Below are positions 10,170 through 18,471 of a stretch of DNA of 59,873 bases, piece after piece. Position 1 is the first letter of the stretch. Each line of letters begins with the position of its first letter. The notes under the pieces are model-generated. The model was not told the DNA's origin, made no database searches, and saw only the letters and a program-made list of their open reading frames with translations. Source of the stretch: Acinetobacter pragensis (GTDB taxonomy: Bacteria > Pseudomonadota > Gammaproteobacteria > Pseudomonadales > Moraxellaceae); NCBI RefSeq assembly GCF_001605895.1, contig NZ_LUAW01000026.1:350-60222 (forward strand), in the 5' to 3' direction. Position numbers and translations under genes: made by a program.

Positions 10170-10578
10170 GACAGACTGGACATACAGAACCAGCACGCGC
10201 GGACGCGTCCCCCTCCCGTTCTACCGCAAAGGGGGACGAGAAGGTTTTACGCATGTAGAGAATACTCAGAAGAATAAACCCTGATGCGCTGTATGAAACG
10301 GTCTGTCAAAACCGACTGGCAATGTAGGCCAGCCCTTGCATCATAATCGCTGATAAAAATCAGGTCAATTGATCCCTGTATCCAATCATTAAAATAGATC
10401 TAAAAAAGCATCGATTAAAATCACATTCTAAAAAAATACAGATACATATCATTTAAATGAGAAGCATGTGGCTCCTTTAAAACAGCCCTATGTAATAACC
10501 TAATTCACGTTTTGCCTGCTTTCCCCCAAAGCAGGCTTTTTTTTATTTCACTCATTTTTTATTACAGGAATTATTCAG
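10170..10578 (+). ncRNA. Structured non-coding stretch ending in a terminator
   Basis: About 400 bases without a convincing gene. It contains a strong hairpin (CGTCCCCCT at 10206-10214 pairing with AGGGGGACG at 10230-10238), a second hairpin near 10320-10335 (CTGGC / GCCAG) and a terminator at 10514-10545. A promoter is not obvious. A small RNA or a long leader of the following gene is possible, but neither can be shown from sequence alone. Confidence 0.3.
10514..10545 (+). terminator. Intrinsic terminator just 5' of the zinc-ribbon gene
   Basis: Perfect stem GCCTGCTTT / AAAGCAGGC, CCCCC loop, then eight or more T. It lies 33 bases ahead of the ATG at 10579, so it ends upstream transcription or acts as an attenuator. 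Confidence 0.9.
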
Positions 10579-10896
10579 ATGAGTTTGCCATGTCCTTATT
10601 GTCAGTCCCGAGACACGGTATTGCTGGAATCCCCACAACATTTCGTCATTAACAGTAATTCACCTTCAGCGCAAAACAATGTGATGTCACCTTTGGCATT
10701 GGCGACGTTGGGTATCAGTGTTTCTAAAACTTTAAACATCCCTCCGATTGCAGGCGCCCTCGTCGGGGTGCTGATCGGTGGTATTTGGATGCTAGTGACT
10801 GAGGATGAAGTCCAAAGTAGCTCACATCCTGTCTATACCCGACATTATTACTGCAATGACTGTGACCGCGATTTTAGTCCGAGCCTGCGTAATTAA
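10579..10896 (+). CDS. Zinc-ribbon membrane protein, 105 aa
   Basis: A CPYC motif at residues 5-8 and CNDC near residue 93 form a split zinc ribbon. Between them is a glycine- and alanine-rich hydrophobic stretch (IPPIAGALVGVLIGGIWML), probably one membrane segment or hairpin. Function unknown. It leads a plus-strand set with DUF932, YqaJ and AlpA genes typical of integrative elements and plasmids. An intrinsic terminator lies just upstream of its start. Confidence 0.7.
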   Translation: MSLPCPYCQSRDTVLLESPQHFVINSNSPSAQNNVMSPLALATLGISVSKTLNIPPIAGALVGVLIGGIWMLVTEDEVQSSSHPVYTRHYYCNDCDRDFSPSLRN

Positions 10897-10943
10897 GCTT
10901 TTACACCTTTACAGAAATTTAACTTTTTATAGGAATTAAAATC

Positions 10944-11990
10944 ATGGCACATCAAATTGAACAAATGGCCTATGTCGGTGAAACCCCTTGGCATGGCTTA
11001 GGCAACCAGCTCACGCAAAACCAACCGATTGAAGTCTGGGCACAGCAGGCAGGCATGGACTGGCGCATCGAATCTTCAGATGTCAGCTATATGGCTAAAA
11101 ATGATCGAGGCCAAAGCATCATCATGCCCTATGAAGAACAGCGAGTATTATATCGCTCGGATACCCATGCACCATTGTCTGTGGTCAGTCAGCGTTATCA
11201 GGAAGTACAACCGAAACAGATCTTGGAGTTTTATCGTGATTTAACTGAGCAATCAGGCTTTGAACTGGAAACCGCAGGGGTACTCAAAGGCGGCAAGAAA
11301 TTCTGGGCATTGGCACGAACAGGACAGACTTCTGCTTTAAAAGGCAAGGATGTCAGCAATGGCTACATCCTCTTGGCTACGGCGTGTGATGGCACCTTAG
11401 CCACCACCGCACAATTCACTTCAATTCGTGTGGTGTGTAACAACACCTTAGCGATTGCTTTAAAGGGACAAAACTCAAGTGCAGGCGTGGTCAAGGTGCC
11501 GCACAGTACCAAGTTTGATGCACAGAAGATTAAACAGCAATTGGGTATTTCAGTCCGTGCATGGGATGAACACGTGTATGAAATGAAACAACTCAGTCAG
11601 CGTAAAGTCACACAAACCGAAGCGGCAGCGTATTTTGATGCCGTGTTTAATAATACCAGTCTCAGCCCAATCGAGCAGGATGAAGGCATTATTCAGTTCT
11701 ACCGCAATGTCGCCACCCAAGCCAATTCAGCTACCAAAGCTGACAACAAGACTGAACCGAATGGCCGTGCCATGTCTAAAGTCATGACCATGTTTAATGG
11801 ACAGGGTCGTGGGGCAGAACTGAGTTCAGCCAAAGACACAGCTTATGGCTTACTTTGCAGTATCACCGAGTTCGCCGATCATGAACGTCGTGCCATGAGT
11901 CAAGATCACCGTCTGGATTCTGCATGGTTTGGTGCTGGAGCAGGTTTAAAACAACGGGGCTTAGAACAAGCTTTACGCATATTGGCCTAA
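10944..11990 (+). CDS. DUF932 / TIGR03299 phage-plasmid protein
   Basis: A 348-aa protein that begins with the characteristic region of this family (VGETPWHGLGNQL, later FTSIRVVCNNTLAIAL). The family is common on plasmids, ICEs and phages. Its biochemical role is unknown, but it is repeatedly found beside single-strand annealing and exonuclease genes. Here it precedes a YqaJ exonuclease gene, which fits that pattern. It lies 47 bases after the zinc-ribbon gene and is followed by a terminator at 12081-12108. Confidence 0.85.
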   Translation: MAHQIEQMAYVGETPWHGLGNQLTQNQPIEVWAQQAGMDWRIESSDVSYMAKNDRGQSIIMPYEEQRVLYRSDTHAPLSVVSQRYQEVQPKQILEFYRDLTEQSGFELETAGVLKGGKKFWALARTGQTSALKGKDVSNGYILLATACDGTLATTAQFTSIRVVCNNTLAIALKGQNSSAGVVKVPHSTKFDAQKIKQQLGISVRAWDEHVYEMKQLSQRKVTQTEAAAYFDAVFNNTSLSPIEQDEGIIQFYRNVATQANSATKADNKTEPNGRAMSKVMTMFNGQGRGAELSSAKDTAYGLLCSITEFADHERRAMSQDHRLDSAWFGAGAGLKQRGLEQALRILA

Positions 11991-12080
11991 TTTCAATTCA
12001 TTAATTGATTAGCCTAAGCTGACTCATCGCAATACTTAAACGCTCAACCCTACAAATCACCTAACCCTTTTTTATTCAAA

Positions 12081-12108
12081 GCTGTGTCTACGGACACGGC
12101 TTTTTTTT
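12081..12108 (+). terminator. Intrinsic terminator with UNCG loop, 5' of the YqaJ gene
   Basis: Stem GCTGTGTC / GACACGGC (one G-T pair) closed by the stable tetraloop TACG, then eight T. It lies 33 bases before the ATG at 12142. Confidence 0.9.
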
Positions 12109-12141
12109 ATGCCCAAAATTCAACAATGACAGGAAATCACT

Positions 12142-13185
12142 ATGAACTCAGCTCTAATTCATCCAAATAACGCAACACTGAATATCCACACCAATCGCCC
12201 AAAGCTCTTCACCGCAAAACGCTTCGTAGAGACTAAAAATATGACTCAAGCCGAATGGCTAGAAGTACGACGCAAGGGCATTGGCAGCAGTGACTGTGCC
12301 GCAGCTTGTGGTCTAAACCCTTATATGTCGATGCTGGAACTATGGATGATCAAGACTGGACGGATCAAGCAATCGATTGAAGATGAAAGTGAAGGTCATG
12401 CACCACTGTATTGGGGCAAGCGTTTGGAACCCTTGGTCGCTGAATACTACAGCATGCATACCAACTACAAAGTCCGTCGCGTCAATGCTGTGCTGCAGCA
12501 TCCTGACTCAGACAAGCATTTCATGTTAGCCAACTTAGATTATTCTGTAGTAGGCGATGCAGATGTACAGATTTTAGAATGCAAAACCGCAGGGGAATAT
12601 GGGGCCAAACTGTGGCGAGATGGTGTGCCTTTATATGTACTTTGCCAAGTGCAACATCAATTGGCGGTGACAGGCAAGAAAGCCGCACATATCTGTGTAT
12701 TGCTGTGTGGACATGAAACCCGCATTTTTAAAGTCACGCGTTCTGAGTCAGTGATTCAGCATATCGTCAATGCAGAGCGTTACTTCTGGGAGTGTGTAGA
12801 AAAGGATACCCCACCAGAAGCAGATGCCAGTGAGTCGGCAGCCAAAGCTTTACAACTGCTTTATCCAGAACATGTACCACTCAGTACGACAGATTTATCT
12901 GAAGATGAGCAAGCAAATCAGCAGTTTGAGCAACTGCTTCAAGCTCGTAACCAGGTTGAAAAGCACCAAGAGCAATTCGACTTACTTAAACATCAGCTAC
13001 AAGCCAAGATGCAGGAGGCGGAACGTGCCACCTTTAAGGCAGGTTCAGTCACATGGAAAAAGTCGAAGGATTCAATCAGCTTGGATAGCAAGGCTTTACT
13101 CAAATCACATCCTGAGTATCTCAATCAATTTCCACAAGCCAAGCAAGGGGCACGGCGCTTTCAAATTTATGCTAATGCTGGGTAA
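12142..13185 (+). CDS. YqaJ-family viral-type exonuclease
   Basis: A 347-aa PD-(D/E)XK nuclease of the YqaJ/lambda-exonuclease class. It has RRKGIGSSDCAAACGLNPY at residues 43-61, the YWGKRLEPLVAEYY region, LDYSVVGDADVQILECKTA with the acidic and ECK catalytic residues near 130-150, and QVQHQLAVTG, the conserved Q-helix. The last 90 residues form a charged coiled coil. Such nucleases resect DNA ends for recombination on mobile elements, normally with an annealing protein. No RecT-type annealase is seen next to it here. Confidence 0.88.
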   Translation: MNSALIHPNNATLNIHTNRPKLFTAKRFVETKNMTQAEWLEVRRKGIGSSDCAAACGLNPYMSMLELWMIKTGRIKQSIEDESEGHAPLYWGKRLEPLVAEYYSMHTNYKVRRVNAVLQHPDSDKHFMLANLDYSVVGDADVQILECKTAGEYGAKLWRDGVPLYVLCQVQHQLAVTGKKAAHICVLLCGHETRIFKVTRSESVIQHIVNAERYFWECVEKDTPPEADASESAAKALQLLYPEHVPLSTTDLSEDEQANQQFEQLLQARNQVEKHQEQFDLLKHQLQAKMQEAERATFKAGSVTWKKSKDSISLDSKALLKSHPEYLNQFPQAKQGARRFQIYANAG

Positions 13186-13240
13186 GTCCATTTTTATCCA
13201 TACAAGCATCACGTGACATACCAACAAGCAAGCTCATATT

Positions 13241-13268
13241 AGCCCATGCCCACAGCATGGGCTTTTTT
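13241..13268 (+). terminator. Intrinsic terminator 5' of the gp3-like gene
   Basis: Perfect stem AGCCCATGC / GCATGGGCT, 5-nt loop, T-run. It lies 35 bases before the ATG at 13304. Confidence 0.9.
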
Positions 13269-13303
13269 ATGCCTATTCAATTTATACAAAAGAGGAATTC
13301 CAC

Positions 13304-14233
13304 ATGATCAAAGGTTTAGCAATTACACCGCCAATACTCGGACGAATCAGTATCGGCAAGATGGTTGAGAAAAATGGTAAACGCGTCCCTGAAAAGGATG
13401 ACCAGTTTACCTTGACCTCCCAAATCCAAAACAAAGAGGGTTGGGTCAAACATCCATTGGATGAACAACTCCGTTCCAAAGCTCACAATCAAAAACTGCG
13501 AAGTATTCCAGTCCGTATGATCTTTAATGATCCTGAATTGAATCTACGTGCTGAGTACAGTTTATTTGACCGACAAACAGGACGTCCCGTGTGTATAGGC
13601 AATGGTGAAACCTGTCAGCGCTTAACCAATCAGGGAGTTGAGCATCATCCCTGTCCATCACCTGATTTATGCTCATTGGCACAAGGCGGGTTATGTAAGC
13701 CTTATGGTCGTCTGTATGTCAATTTAGATGAATCCGATGAACTTGGCACATTCATCTTTAGAACCACAGGTTTTAACAGTATTCGGACTTTAGCTGCACG
13801 ACTGAGTTACTACCATGCGGCATCGAATGGTTTGCTGTCATGCCTACCTCTTCAACTCACTTTAAGAGGCAAGAGCACCACGCAAAGCTATCGAACACCT
13901 GTGTATTACGTGGATTTAACCTTACGAGATGGCACAAACCTTCAACAAGCGATTCAAACTGCTAAAGAGATTAACCAACAAAGTAAAACCGTAGGTTTTA
14001 ATCAAAATGCCTTAGATGCAACAGCACGACTAGGCTTGAGTAATGCACAGTTTGAGGTGAATACGGAGGAAGGGTTGGATTTGGTTGAGGAGTTCTATAC
14101 GGAAGAATCGTCTAAAGCTGAGCAACAGCCTATTGGTTCGAGATCCAAGACTATACCTAAGCTCAATCAAGATGATGGATTTGTACAGGATATGCAGAAA
14201 GGGTTGCAGGGGAGTGTGAGGGCAGTGAATTAG
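13304..14233 (+). CDS. Gp3-like / recombination-directionality-factor-like zinc protein
   Basis: A 309-aa protein that resembles the group often annotated as hydrolase or metal-binding protein on genomic islands and grouped with phage gp3-like directionality factors. A cluster of cysteines and histidines in the middle (GRPVCIGNGETCQRL, HHPCPSPDLCS, GGLCKPYGRLYV, residues about 92-145) is probably a zinc site. The assignment rests on remembered family resemblance and on the neighbours (DUF932, YqaJ, AlpA); the role here is uncertain. It starts well after a terminator and has GAGGAA ahead of the ATG. Confidence 0.6.
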   Translation: MIKGLAITPPILGRISIGKMVEKNGKRVPEKDDQFTLTSQIQNKEGWVKHPLDEQLRSKAHNQKLRSIPVRMIFNDPELNLRAEYSLFDRQTGRPVCIGNGETCQRLTNQGVEHHPCPSPDLCSLAQGGLCKPYGRLYVNLDESDELGTFIFRTTGFNSIRTLAARLSYYHAASNGLLSCLPLQLTLRGKSTTQSYRTPVYYVDLTLRDGTNLQQAIQTAKEINQQSKTVGFNQNALDATARLGLSNAQFEVNTEEGLDLVEEFYTEESSKAEQQPIGSRSKTIPKLNQDDGFVQDMQKGLQGSVRAVN

Positions 14234-14301
14234 TTATTTTTTTACAGACCTCCTGATTATTTGAGCAGTAACGCTCGCATTATTGATTTGGAGTAAATTT
14301 C

Positions 14302-14532
14302 ATGAATGCGTTTGTTGGACAAACTTTTCAAATGAATCAACTGATTAGTATTAAAGATGTCATTAAATTTGTTGGTGTGGGTAGATCAACAATTTATGAA
14401 ATGATGGATGAATATTCACCTTACTATGATCCTACATTTCCCAAAAAAGTAAAAATAACTCAGAATCGTATTGGCTGGTCAGCTTATGAGATCCATCAAT
14501 GGATTGAAAGTAAGTTGGCGAGTCGAGAATAA
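14302..14532 (+). CDS. AlpA-family excisionase-like regulator
   Basis: A 76-aa winged-helix protein: QLISIKDVIKFVGVGRSTIYEMM is the helix-turn-helix, PKKVKITQNRIGWSAYEIHQWIESK the beta wing and final helix. AlpA/MerR-like proteins of this size control excision of prophages and islands. No integrase gene is in this window, so its target is unknown. Located 68 bases after the gp3-like gene. Confidence 0.85.
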   Translation: MNAFVGQTFQMNQLISIKDVIKFVGVGRSTIYEMMDEYSPYYDPTFPKKVKITQNRIGWSAYEIHQWIESKLASRE

Positions 14533-14604
14533 GGGATGCTCTTAGCTCCCTTATTTTTTTGTTTTCTTGTAGACTGAAAGTGTCTTTTAGCCTAAGTGTT
14601 CGTA

Positions 14605-14769
14605 ATGAAAACAATAGACTACTACAATAATCATGCAGAAGAATTTACAGCTTCAACGTTTGAAGTTGATATGGAAAGCCTATATCAGCCATTTTTAGCT
14701 GAGTTTCCCGAAGGTACTCGGATTTTGGTGGCTATTCATCTGCTCATCTTGTGGAATCTGATCAAGTAA
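14605..14769 (+). pseudogene. N-terminus of a class I SAM methyltransferase, truncated
   Basis: The frame starts MKTIDYYNNHAEEFTASTF and reaches FPEGTRIL, the strand before the SAM-binding glycine loop. It then changes to unrelated sequence and stops at 14769. Normal relatives continue with a DxGCGxGRD loop and about 150 more residues. The homology break at about 14730 coincides with the truncated end of an IS5-family remnant on the other strand, so insertion and deletion destroyed the gene. No function remains. Confidence 0.75.
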
Positions 14770-15357
14770 ATCACCAAGTACCTGTGAATTACTTACATTA
14801 TTGGTTGTAAGCTGAATAGCGTTTATTTACAGGAACTTAGCATCTATACCAATATGTAATTTACGCCATTGGCGACGATATTCAGGCTGATGTTTCTTTC
14901 GTTTCTATTCACCTTCACGTAGAAACTTTAAGCCAGTAGAGTCGACAAGTAGATTTAGCCCTTCAGTACTTTTTTGATAGCTAATCGCAATATCGATATG
15001 CTTTTGTCTTCTGCAAATAGTCGAATAATCTGGAGCTGTCTAAGCTAGACCACACAGTTTAATGAGACTTTGAACAAAGCGAGTGACCATGCGTAAAGAT
15101 AGACAGAATAAAGATTCAATCATGAAACAGCATTGGATGACTGCATCAGAATAGGTTTGATTTCGACCATGTTTGCCTTTGGGTTGAGTATACTATTGAG
15201 TTTTGGGATCAAGCCAAATTGAGAGATTTCCTCGATATATTAGAGCGAAATTGGAGGATGACCAATTGGTTTTACGATAAATTTTAGGTGTAAGCTTATT
15301 CATTTGTGAATTATATTGCGAGATAAGACTTTATCGGTAGGGTTGTGCAACAAAGCT
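14731..15357 (-). mobile_element. IS5-family (IS903 group, IS17-like) remnant
   Basis: On the minus strand an ATG at 15303 starts a transposase-like protein (NKLTPKIYRKTNWSSSNF, later GLNLLVDSTGLKFLREGE, then RRQWRKLHIGID). It has at least four in-frame stops and is cut off after the DLLDQIPQDEQ region, losing the C-terminal third and its catalytic residues. The promoter-side end retains a recognisable inverted-repeat sequence (CTTTGTTGCACAA on the minus strand, near 15343-15355). The other end is missing and abuts the truncated methyltransferase. Confidence 0.8.
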
Positions 15358-15421
15358 ATCGAGCGATCTCTAAATCTGATATTTTAGTTCTTTTGCAATA
15401 TTTATCTGTTTACTTTCATAA

Positions 15422-15445
15422 ATTAGTAAAGTTAACTTTACTAAT
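15422..15445. promoter_or_regulatory. Perfect 24-bp palindrome upstream of the four-gene operon
   Basis: Half-site ATTAGTAAAGTT followed by its exact complement, centred on GTTAAC, 127 bases ahead of the first gene and outside the IS remnant. A perfect dyad of this length suggests an operator for a dimeric regulator. Confidence 0.55.
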
Positions 15446-15571
15446 AAATTTTCATAAACATGTGGTATCTTGCAAAAATCGAAAAGAATAATAATTAGTC
15501 GAATACATAATGATTCTTTTGTTAAATTGTTATACATTTAACTATGTTAAAAATCATGTAAAGTTATAAAA

Positions 15572-16657
15572 ATGACTGATCAAACAGTACTTAAAATTGA
15601 ACAAGATGATAGTAATCACCCGCGAAAAGCCTTAATTGATAATATTAAAATCTGTGAAGAACGCAGGATTGATCTTTCTATTGTTGAGGAAATTTTTGAA
15701 AAAGAAGGGGTTGATGTAATTCATAGATGGAGTTCATTGACGGCTGCAGCCGCGAGTTGCGGTGATGACGCTGCATCTAATATTACAGAAAAAGTAGATA
15801 AACTTTTAACTAATCACATCTTGTATGATGACAAGCTCATCATGATTTTTGATCGTTTGCTCGATGGTGAATCAGATGAGTTTAATAATGCATTTAGTGA
15901 AGTCTATAGTGTAGATGATGCATTCGAGGACTCTGAATACATTGCAGATAGTAGTTATGATGTTGGAAATGATGTTTCGATCTATTGTTTTCAAATAATA
16001 CGTGAAATATCAGAGCGTAAAGAATTAACAGAAAGCGATTTAGGTGAACTAGCCTCTGTCTTAGACAAATATAATCGTGTAATTGGTTATAGACCTGTCA
16101 AAGTGACTTGTTATGATGCTGTAATTGTAGATACGAAAAATAATCGTGTAATTTTACAGTTAGATTTGGGGAGTATTGTTTTAGCTAATGCTGTTGACAA
16201 ATTTTTTCATAAGCTCATTACCAGTATTAACAAAGCTTTCGATGTTGCTGGCGTCACGAGCTGTCGTTTACCAGAAAAAGTTCAATACGAAAACCTTTAT
16301 AACGCTATACAAAAATTCTATGATAATGACGAAGGAGAGGTAACATCTGCTTCATTCTCTACTTCAAAAAATAACCACCATGAAACTTTGAGAGATCGAG
16401 CTCGTGATATCCGAAAAGCTGAGTATCACTTAAGAGGCAAAGCTGCAGAAGAGGCTTTGGGTGGCAAAATTCGTCCATATCGCATCAGTAAGCGATTTGA
16501 AAGAGTAACAAATAAATGGCCTCAAGTTTATGCAGGAATACACTATCGATATTTCAATAAACCTGGTTTGAAAAGTTTATATGAAGCACATATTTTCGAT
16601 ATAAAATCTTATAAAGATTATAGTTTTATAATCGATAAGATATTAGCTAATAGATAA
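15572..16657 (+). CDS. Unknown protein, first gene of a four-gene operon
   Basis: A 361-aa soluble protein that I do not recognise. Residues 1-180 are acidic and helical, including an Asp/Glu-rich stretch near 120-140. The middle (KVTCYDAVIVDTKNNRVILQLDLGS) looks like a beta-sheet core. The last 90 residues are basic (LRDRARDIRKAEYHLRGKAAEEALGGK), which could contact nucleic acid. No nucleotide-binding P-loop is seen. The next gene begins 5 bases after its stop and codon use is AT-rich throughout, so all four genes look like one unit of foreign origin. Its place in a compact operon beside phage and IS scars suggests a defence or conflict role; this is inference. Confidence 0.75.
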   Translation: MTDQTVLKIEQDDSNHPRKALIDNIKICEERRIDLSIVEEIFEKEGVDVIHRWSSLTAAAASCGDDAASNITEKVDKLLTNHILYDDKLIMIFDRLLDGESDEFNNAFSEVYSVDDAFEDSEYIADSSYDVGNDVSIYCFQIIREISERKELTESDLGELASVLDKYNRVIGYRPVKVTCYDAVIVDTKNNRVILQLDLGSIVLANAVDKFFHKLITSINKAFDVAGVTSCRLPEKVQYENLYNAIQKFYDNDEGEVTSASFSTSKNNHHETLRDRARDIRKAEYHLRGKAAEEALGGKIRPYRISKRFERVTNKWPQVYAGIHYRYFNKPGLKSLYEAHIFDIKSYKDYSFIIDKILANR

Positions 16658-16662
16658 AAACC

Positions 16663-17106
16663 ATGAACTATGAAATAAAAAACAGCTATTTTCATAAGAT
16701 AATTAGGGATCAGAAATTTTCTGAATTCTCTGAAGTACGGTATAGCTGTTTTTTAATTCTAGATTATCTAATAGTGGCTGGCAGAGACCTAGAGGTCAGT
16801 TTTAGTTTTGATGAATTACGTGAAAATATTGATCAAAAGATCAGTGATGAGGATTTTATTACTAGCGTATTTTATTTGACCCGAGAGGATATCAAGATTC
16901 TTGATCAGGGTTTTTCAGCGTGGAAAGCAGTCGAAGATAGATACGTAGAAGTAAGAAAAGAGAAAGTGCTTAGAATGATCAATTCTAAACAGTTTTCACA
17001 TCCATATACTGGAATAGAACTAACAGAAGATCAATTTTTCGAAGAGGTTATACCGTTTTTTGCCGTTACAAAGTATTTCTTGGATCATAAAAATGACTCA
17101 ATATGA
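16663..17106 (+). CDS. Unknown 147-aa protein, second gene of the operon
   Basis: Not recognised. A soluble, mixed-charge protein with a helical N-terminal half (YFHKIIRDQKFSEFSEVRYSCFLILDYLIVAG) and a middle that could be a winged helix (FSFDELRENI, then FYLTREDIKILDQGFSAWK). Proteins of this size that sit between a large component and a nuclease often act as adaptors or sensors; that is only an analogy. It starts 5 bases after the first gene and its end overlaps the start of the nuclease gene by 14 bases, implying coupled translation. Confidence 0.65.
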   Translation: MNYEIKNSYFHKIIRDQKFSEFSEVRYSCFLILDYLIVAGRDLEVSFSFDELRENIDQKISDEDFITSVFYLTREDIKILDQGFSAWKAVEDRYVEVRKEKVLRMINSKQFSHPYTGIELTEDQFFEEVIPFFAVTKYFLDHKNDSI

Positions 17107-17806
17107 TTCAAATCCTTTGCATGCTCATCCTTTAGTTCACACACTGATAAAAATCATAAATGTAGATTCGCATGAAGAATTTCTAAATCTTTTAGAAGAT
17201 AAATTAGTACTTGCATCAGAAAAAGTTTGCTCATCTGCAAAGAAAAACTCATCCGTTAAAACATTTAATGAACTATGTGATTCTGCTAAAAGAAATATTC
17301 AGGATCCTAAAGAGTTAAAACTTCATTTAGAGCTATTAGAAAAGAAGTTAGAAGATGATATTTCCTGTCAAATTGCTCATATGTTAGATGAAAGTGGATT
17401 TATCGCTGAGCACGATCCAAATCACAATGGGCATGTTGATATTTTAGTACGAAGCCAAAACAAAAAATTTAAGTGGTTGGGTGAGGCTAAACTATATGGA
17501 GGAAAAAAATATAGTGAAAAAGGCTTATATCAGTTAGTAAATGACTATTCCCTTGGTAATCCGAACGAAAGTGGAGGCGTACTAATTTATTTAAATAGTA
17601 CACAATACAATGTTATGGAAGTAGTTACACAATGGCAGGAGTATCTTCAGCAAATTTCAATTGATTCAGCTGCTAGACTGAAGAACTTTACTTATAACTA
17701 TCGTGCCGACTATCCGCTAATTTTTGTTTCTGAGCATGATCATCATAAAACTGGTATCAAGTACAAGATTCGACATTGCTGTCTGGATATTAGAATAGAT
17801 TTTTAA
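17093..17806 (+). CDS. PD-(D/E)XK nuclease-like protein
   Basis: A 237-aa protein. Residues 114-152 carry a restriction-endonuclease-type active site: HVDILV with Asp116, WLGEAKLYGG with Glu131 and Lys133, and a following helix YSEKGLYQLVNDY with Gln148. This order fits Mrr/restriction-like DNases. The N-terminal 100 residues are helical and could be the binding or sensing part. The start at 17093 is used because it overlaps the upstream gene in the usual coupled way and gives a sensible N-terminus; a longer frame reaches 17060. Probable effector of the operon. Substrate unknown. Confidence 0.72.
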   Translation: MTQYDSNPLHAHPLVHTLIKIINVDSHEEFLNLLEDKLVLASEKVCSSAKKNSSVKTFNELCDSAKRNIQDPKELKLHLELLEKKLEDDISCQIAHMLDESGFIAEHDPNHNGHVDILVRSQNKKFKWLGEAKLYGGKKYSEKGLYQLVNDYSLGNPNESGGVLIYLNSTQYNVMEVVTQWQEYLQQISIDSAARLKNFTYNYRADYPLIFVSEHDHHKTGIKYKIRHCCLDIRIDF

Positions 17807-17823
17807 CTCTAAAAGGTTCATTC

Positions 17824-18471
17824 GTGAATTTAGATAATTTAATAAAAATTACAACTGTTTTAGTTGCTTTAGTCCCATTTATTGTTTGGTTAGATATAGG
17901 TAAGCGTTTTACACATCGAAGAAAATTTTATTTAAGTAGGTTAGATGCTGTAAAAGAGTATCTTGATAATTACTATAGCTCTGATAAAGAAAAAATAGAA
18001 AGGGACTGTGCAGCACAGCTTTTAGTTGGATCTGAGAAAGCAGGGCACCTTGAAGTTGACTATGTGATTGCAAATTACCCACAGCGTTTTTTTATAGTAA
18101 TTGAAGATGTGATTACTGCGAGAAAGTTGATAAAGATAGAAACTATTGAGGATAAAACCACCTTTGTAACTCGTTACACTAAATCACAACTCATTAAGTT
18201 AATGATTTTCCTTGCGGTTTCATATTTTCTATCACTTGTGATTTTGTACCTAAATGATATGTTAATTGCAATATTAACGTGGCTGCCTTATGTAAATCCT
18301 ATTCCTGTAAATTCAAGTGTTTACTTTTTAGGATTTATTCTTTCTTTATCTTTATTCATTTTAACAATTTCTTCTATTTGGATATTTTTTTGGAGTGCGG
18401 ATGCTGCTTTAAACATTTATAACAAGTTAAATGTAGAGTATCGCCCTGAAGAACCTGAAATTCAAACGTGA
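17824..18471 (+). CDS. Membrane protein, last gene of the operon
   Basis: A 215-aa inner-membrane protein that I do not recognise. One hydrophobic segment lies at residues 7-23, then a cytoplasmic-type polar domain of about 110 residues. Two segments follow near 122-142 and 160-185 (SVYFLGFILSLSLFILTISSIWIFF). It starts 17 bases after the nuclease gene, so it is probably co-transcribed. It could tether the complex to the membrane or be a separate effector. Its 3' end overlaps by 10 bases the end of a decayed phage gene on the other strand. Confidence 0.65.
   Translation: MNLDNLIKITTVLVALVPFIVWLDIGKRFTHRRKFYLSRLDAVKEYLDNYYSSDKEKIERDCAAQLLVGSEKAGHLEVDYVIANYPQRFFIVIEDVITARKLIKIETIEDKTTFVTRYTKSQLIKLMIFLAVSYFLSLVILYLNDMLIAILTWLPYVNPIPVNSSVYFLGFILSLSLFILTISSIWIFFWSADAALNIYNKLNVEYRPEEPEIQT

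Noticed and set aside
9959..10171. 70-codon plus-strand frame
   Set aside because: Composition is not protein-like and it opposes the small minus-strand gene cluster; the start lacks a ribosome site.
16663..17106. Middle component of an ABC three-component (ABC-3C) conflict system
   Set aside because: Size and position fit, but no AAA+ or ABC-type ATPase is encoded in the operon, so the assignment cannot be supported.
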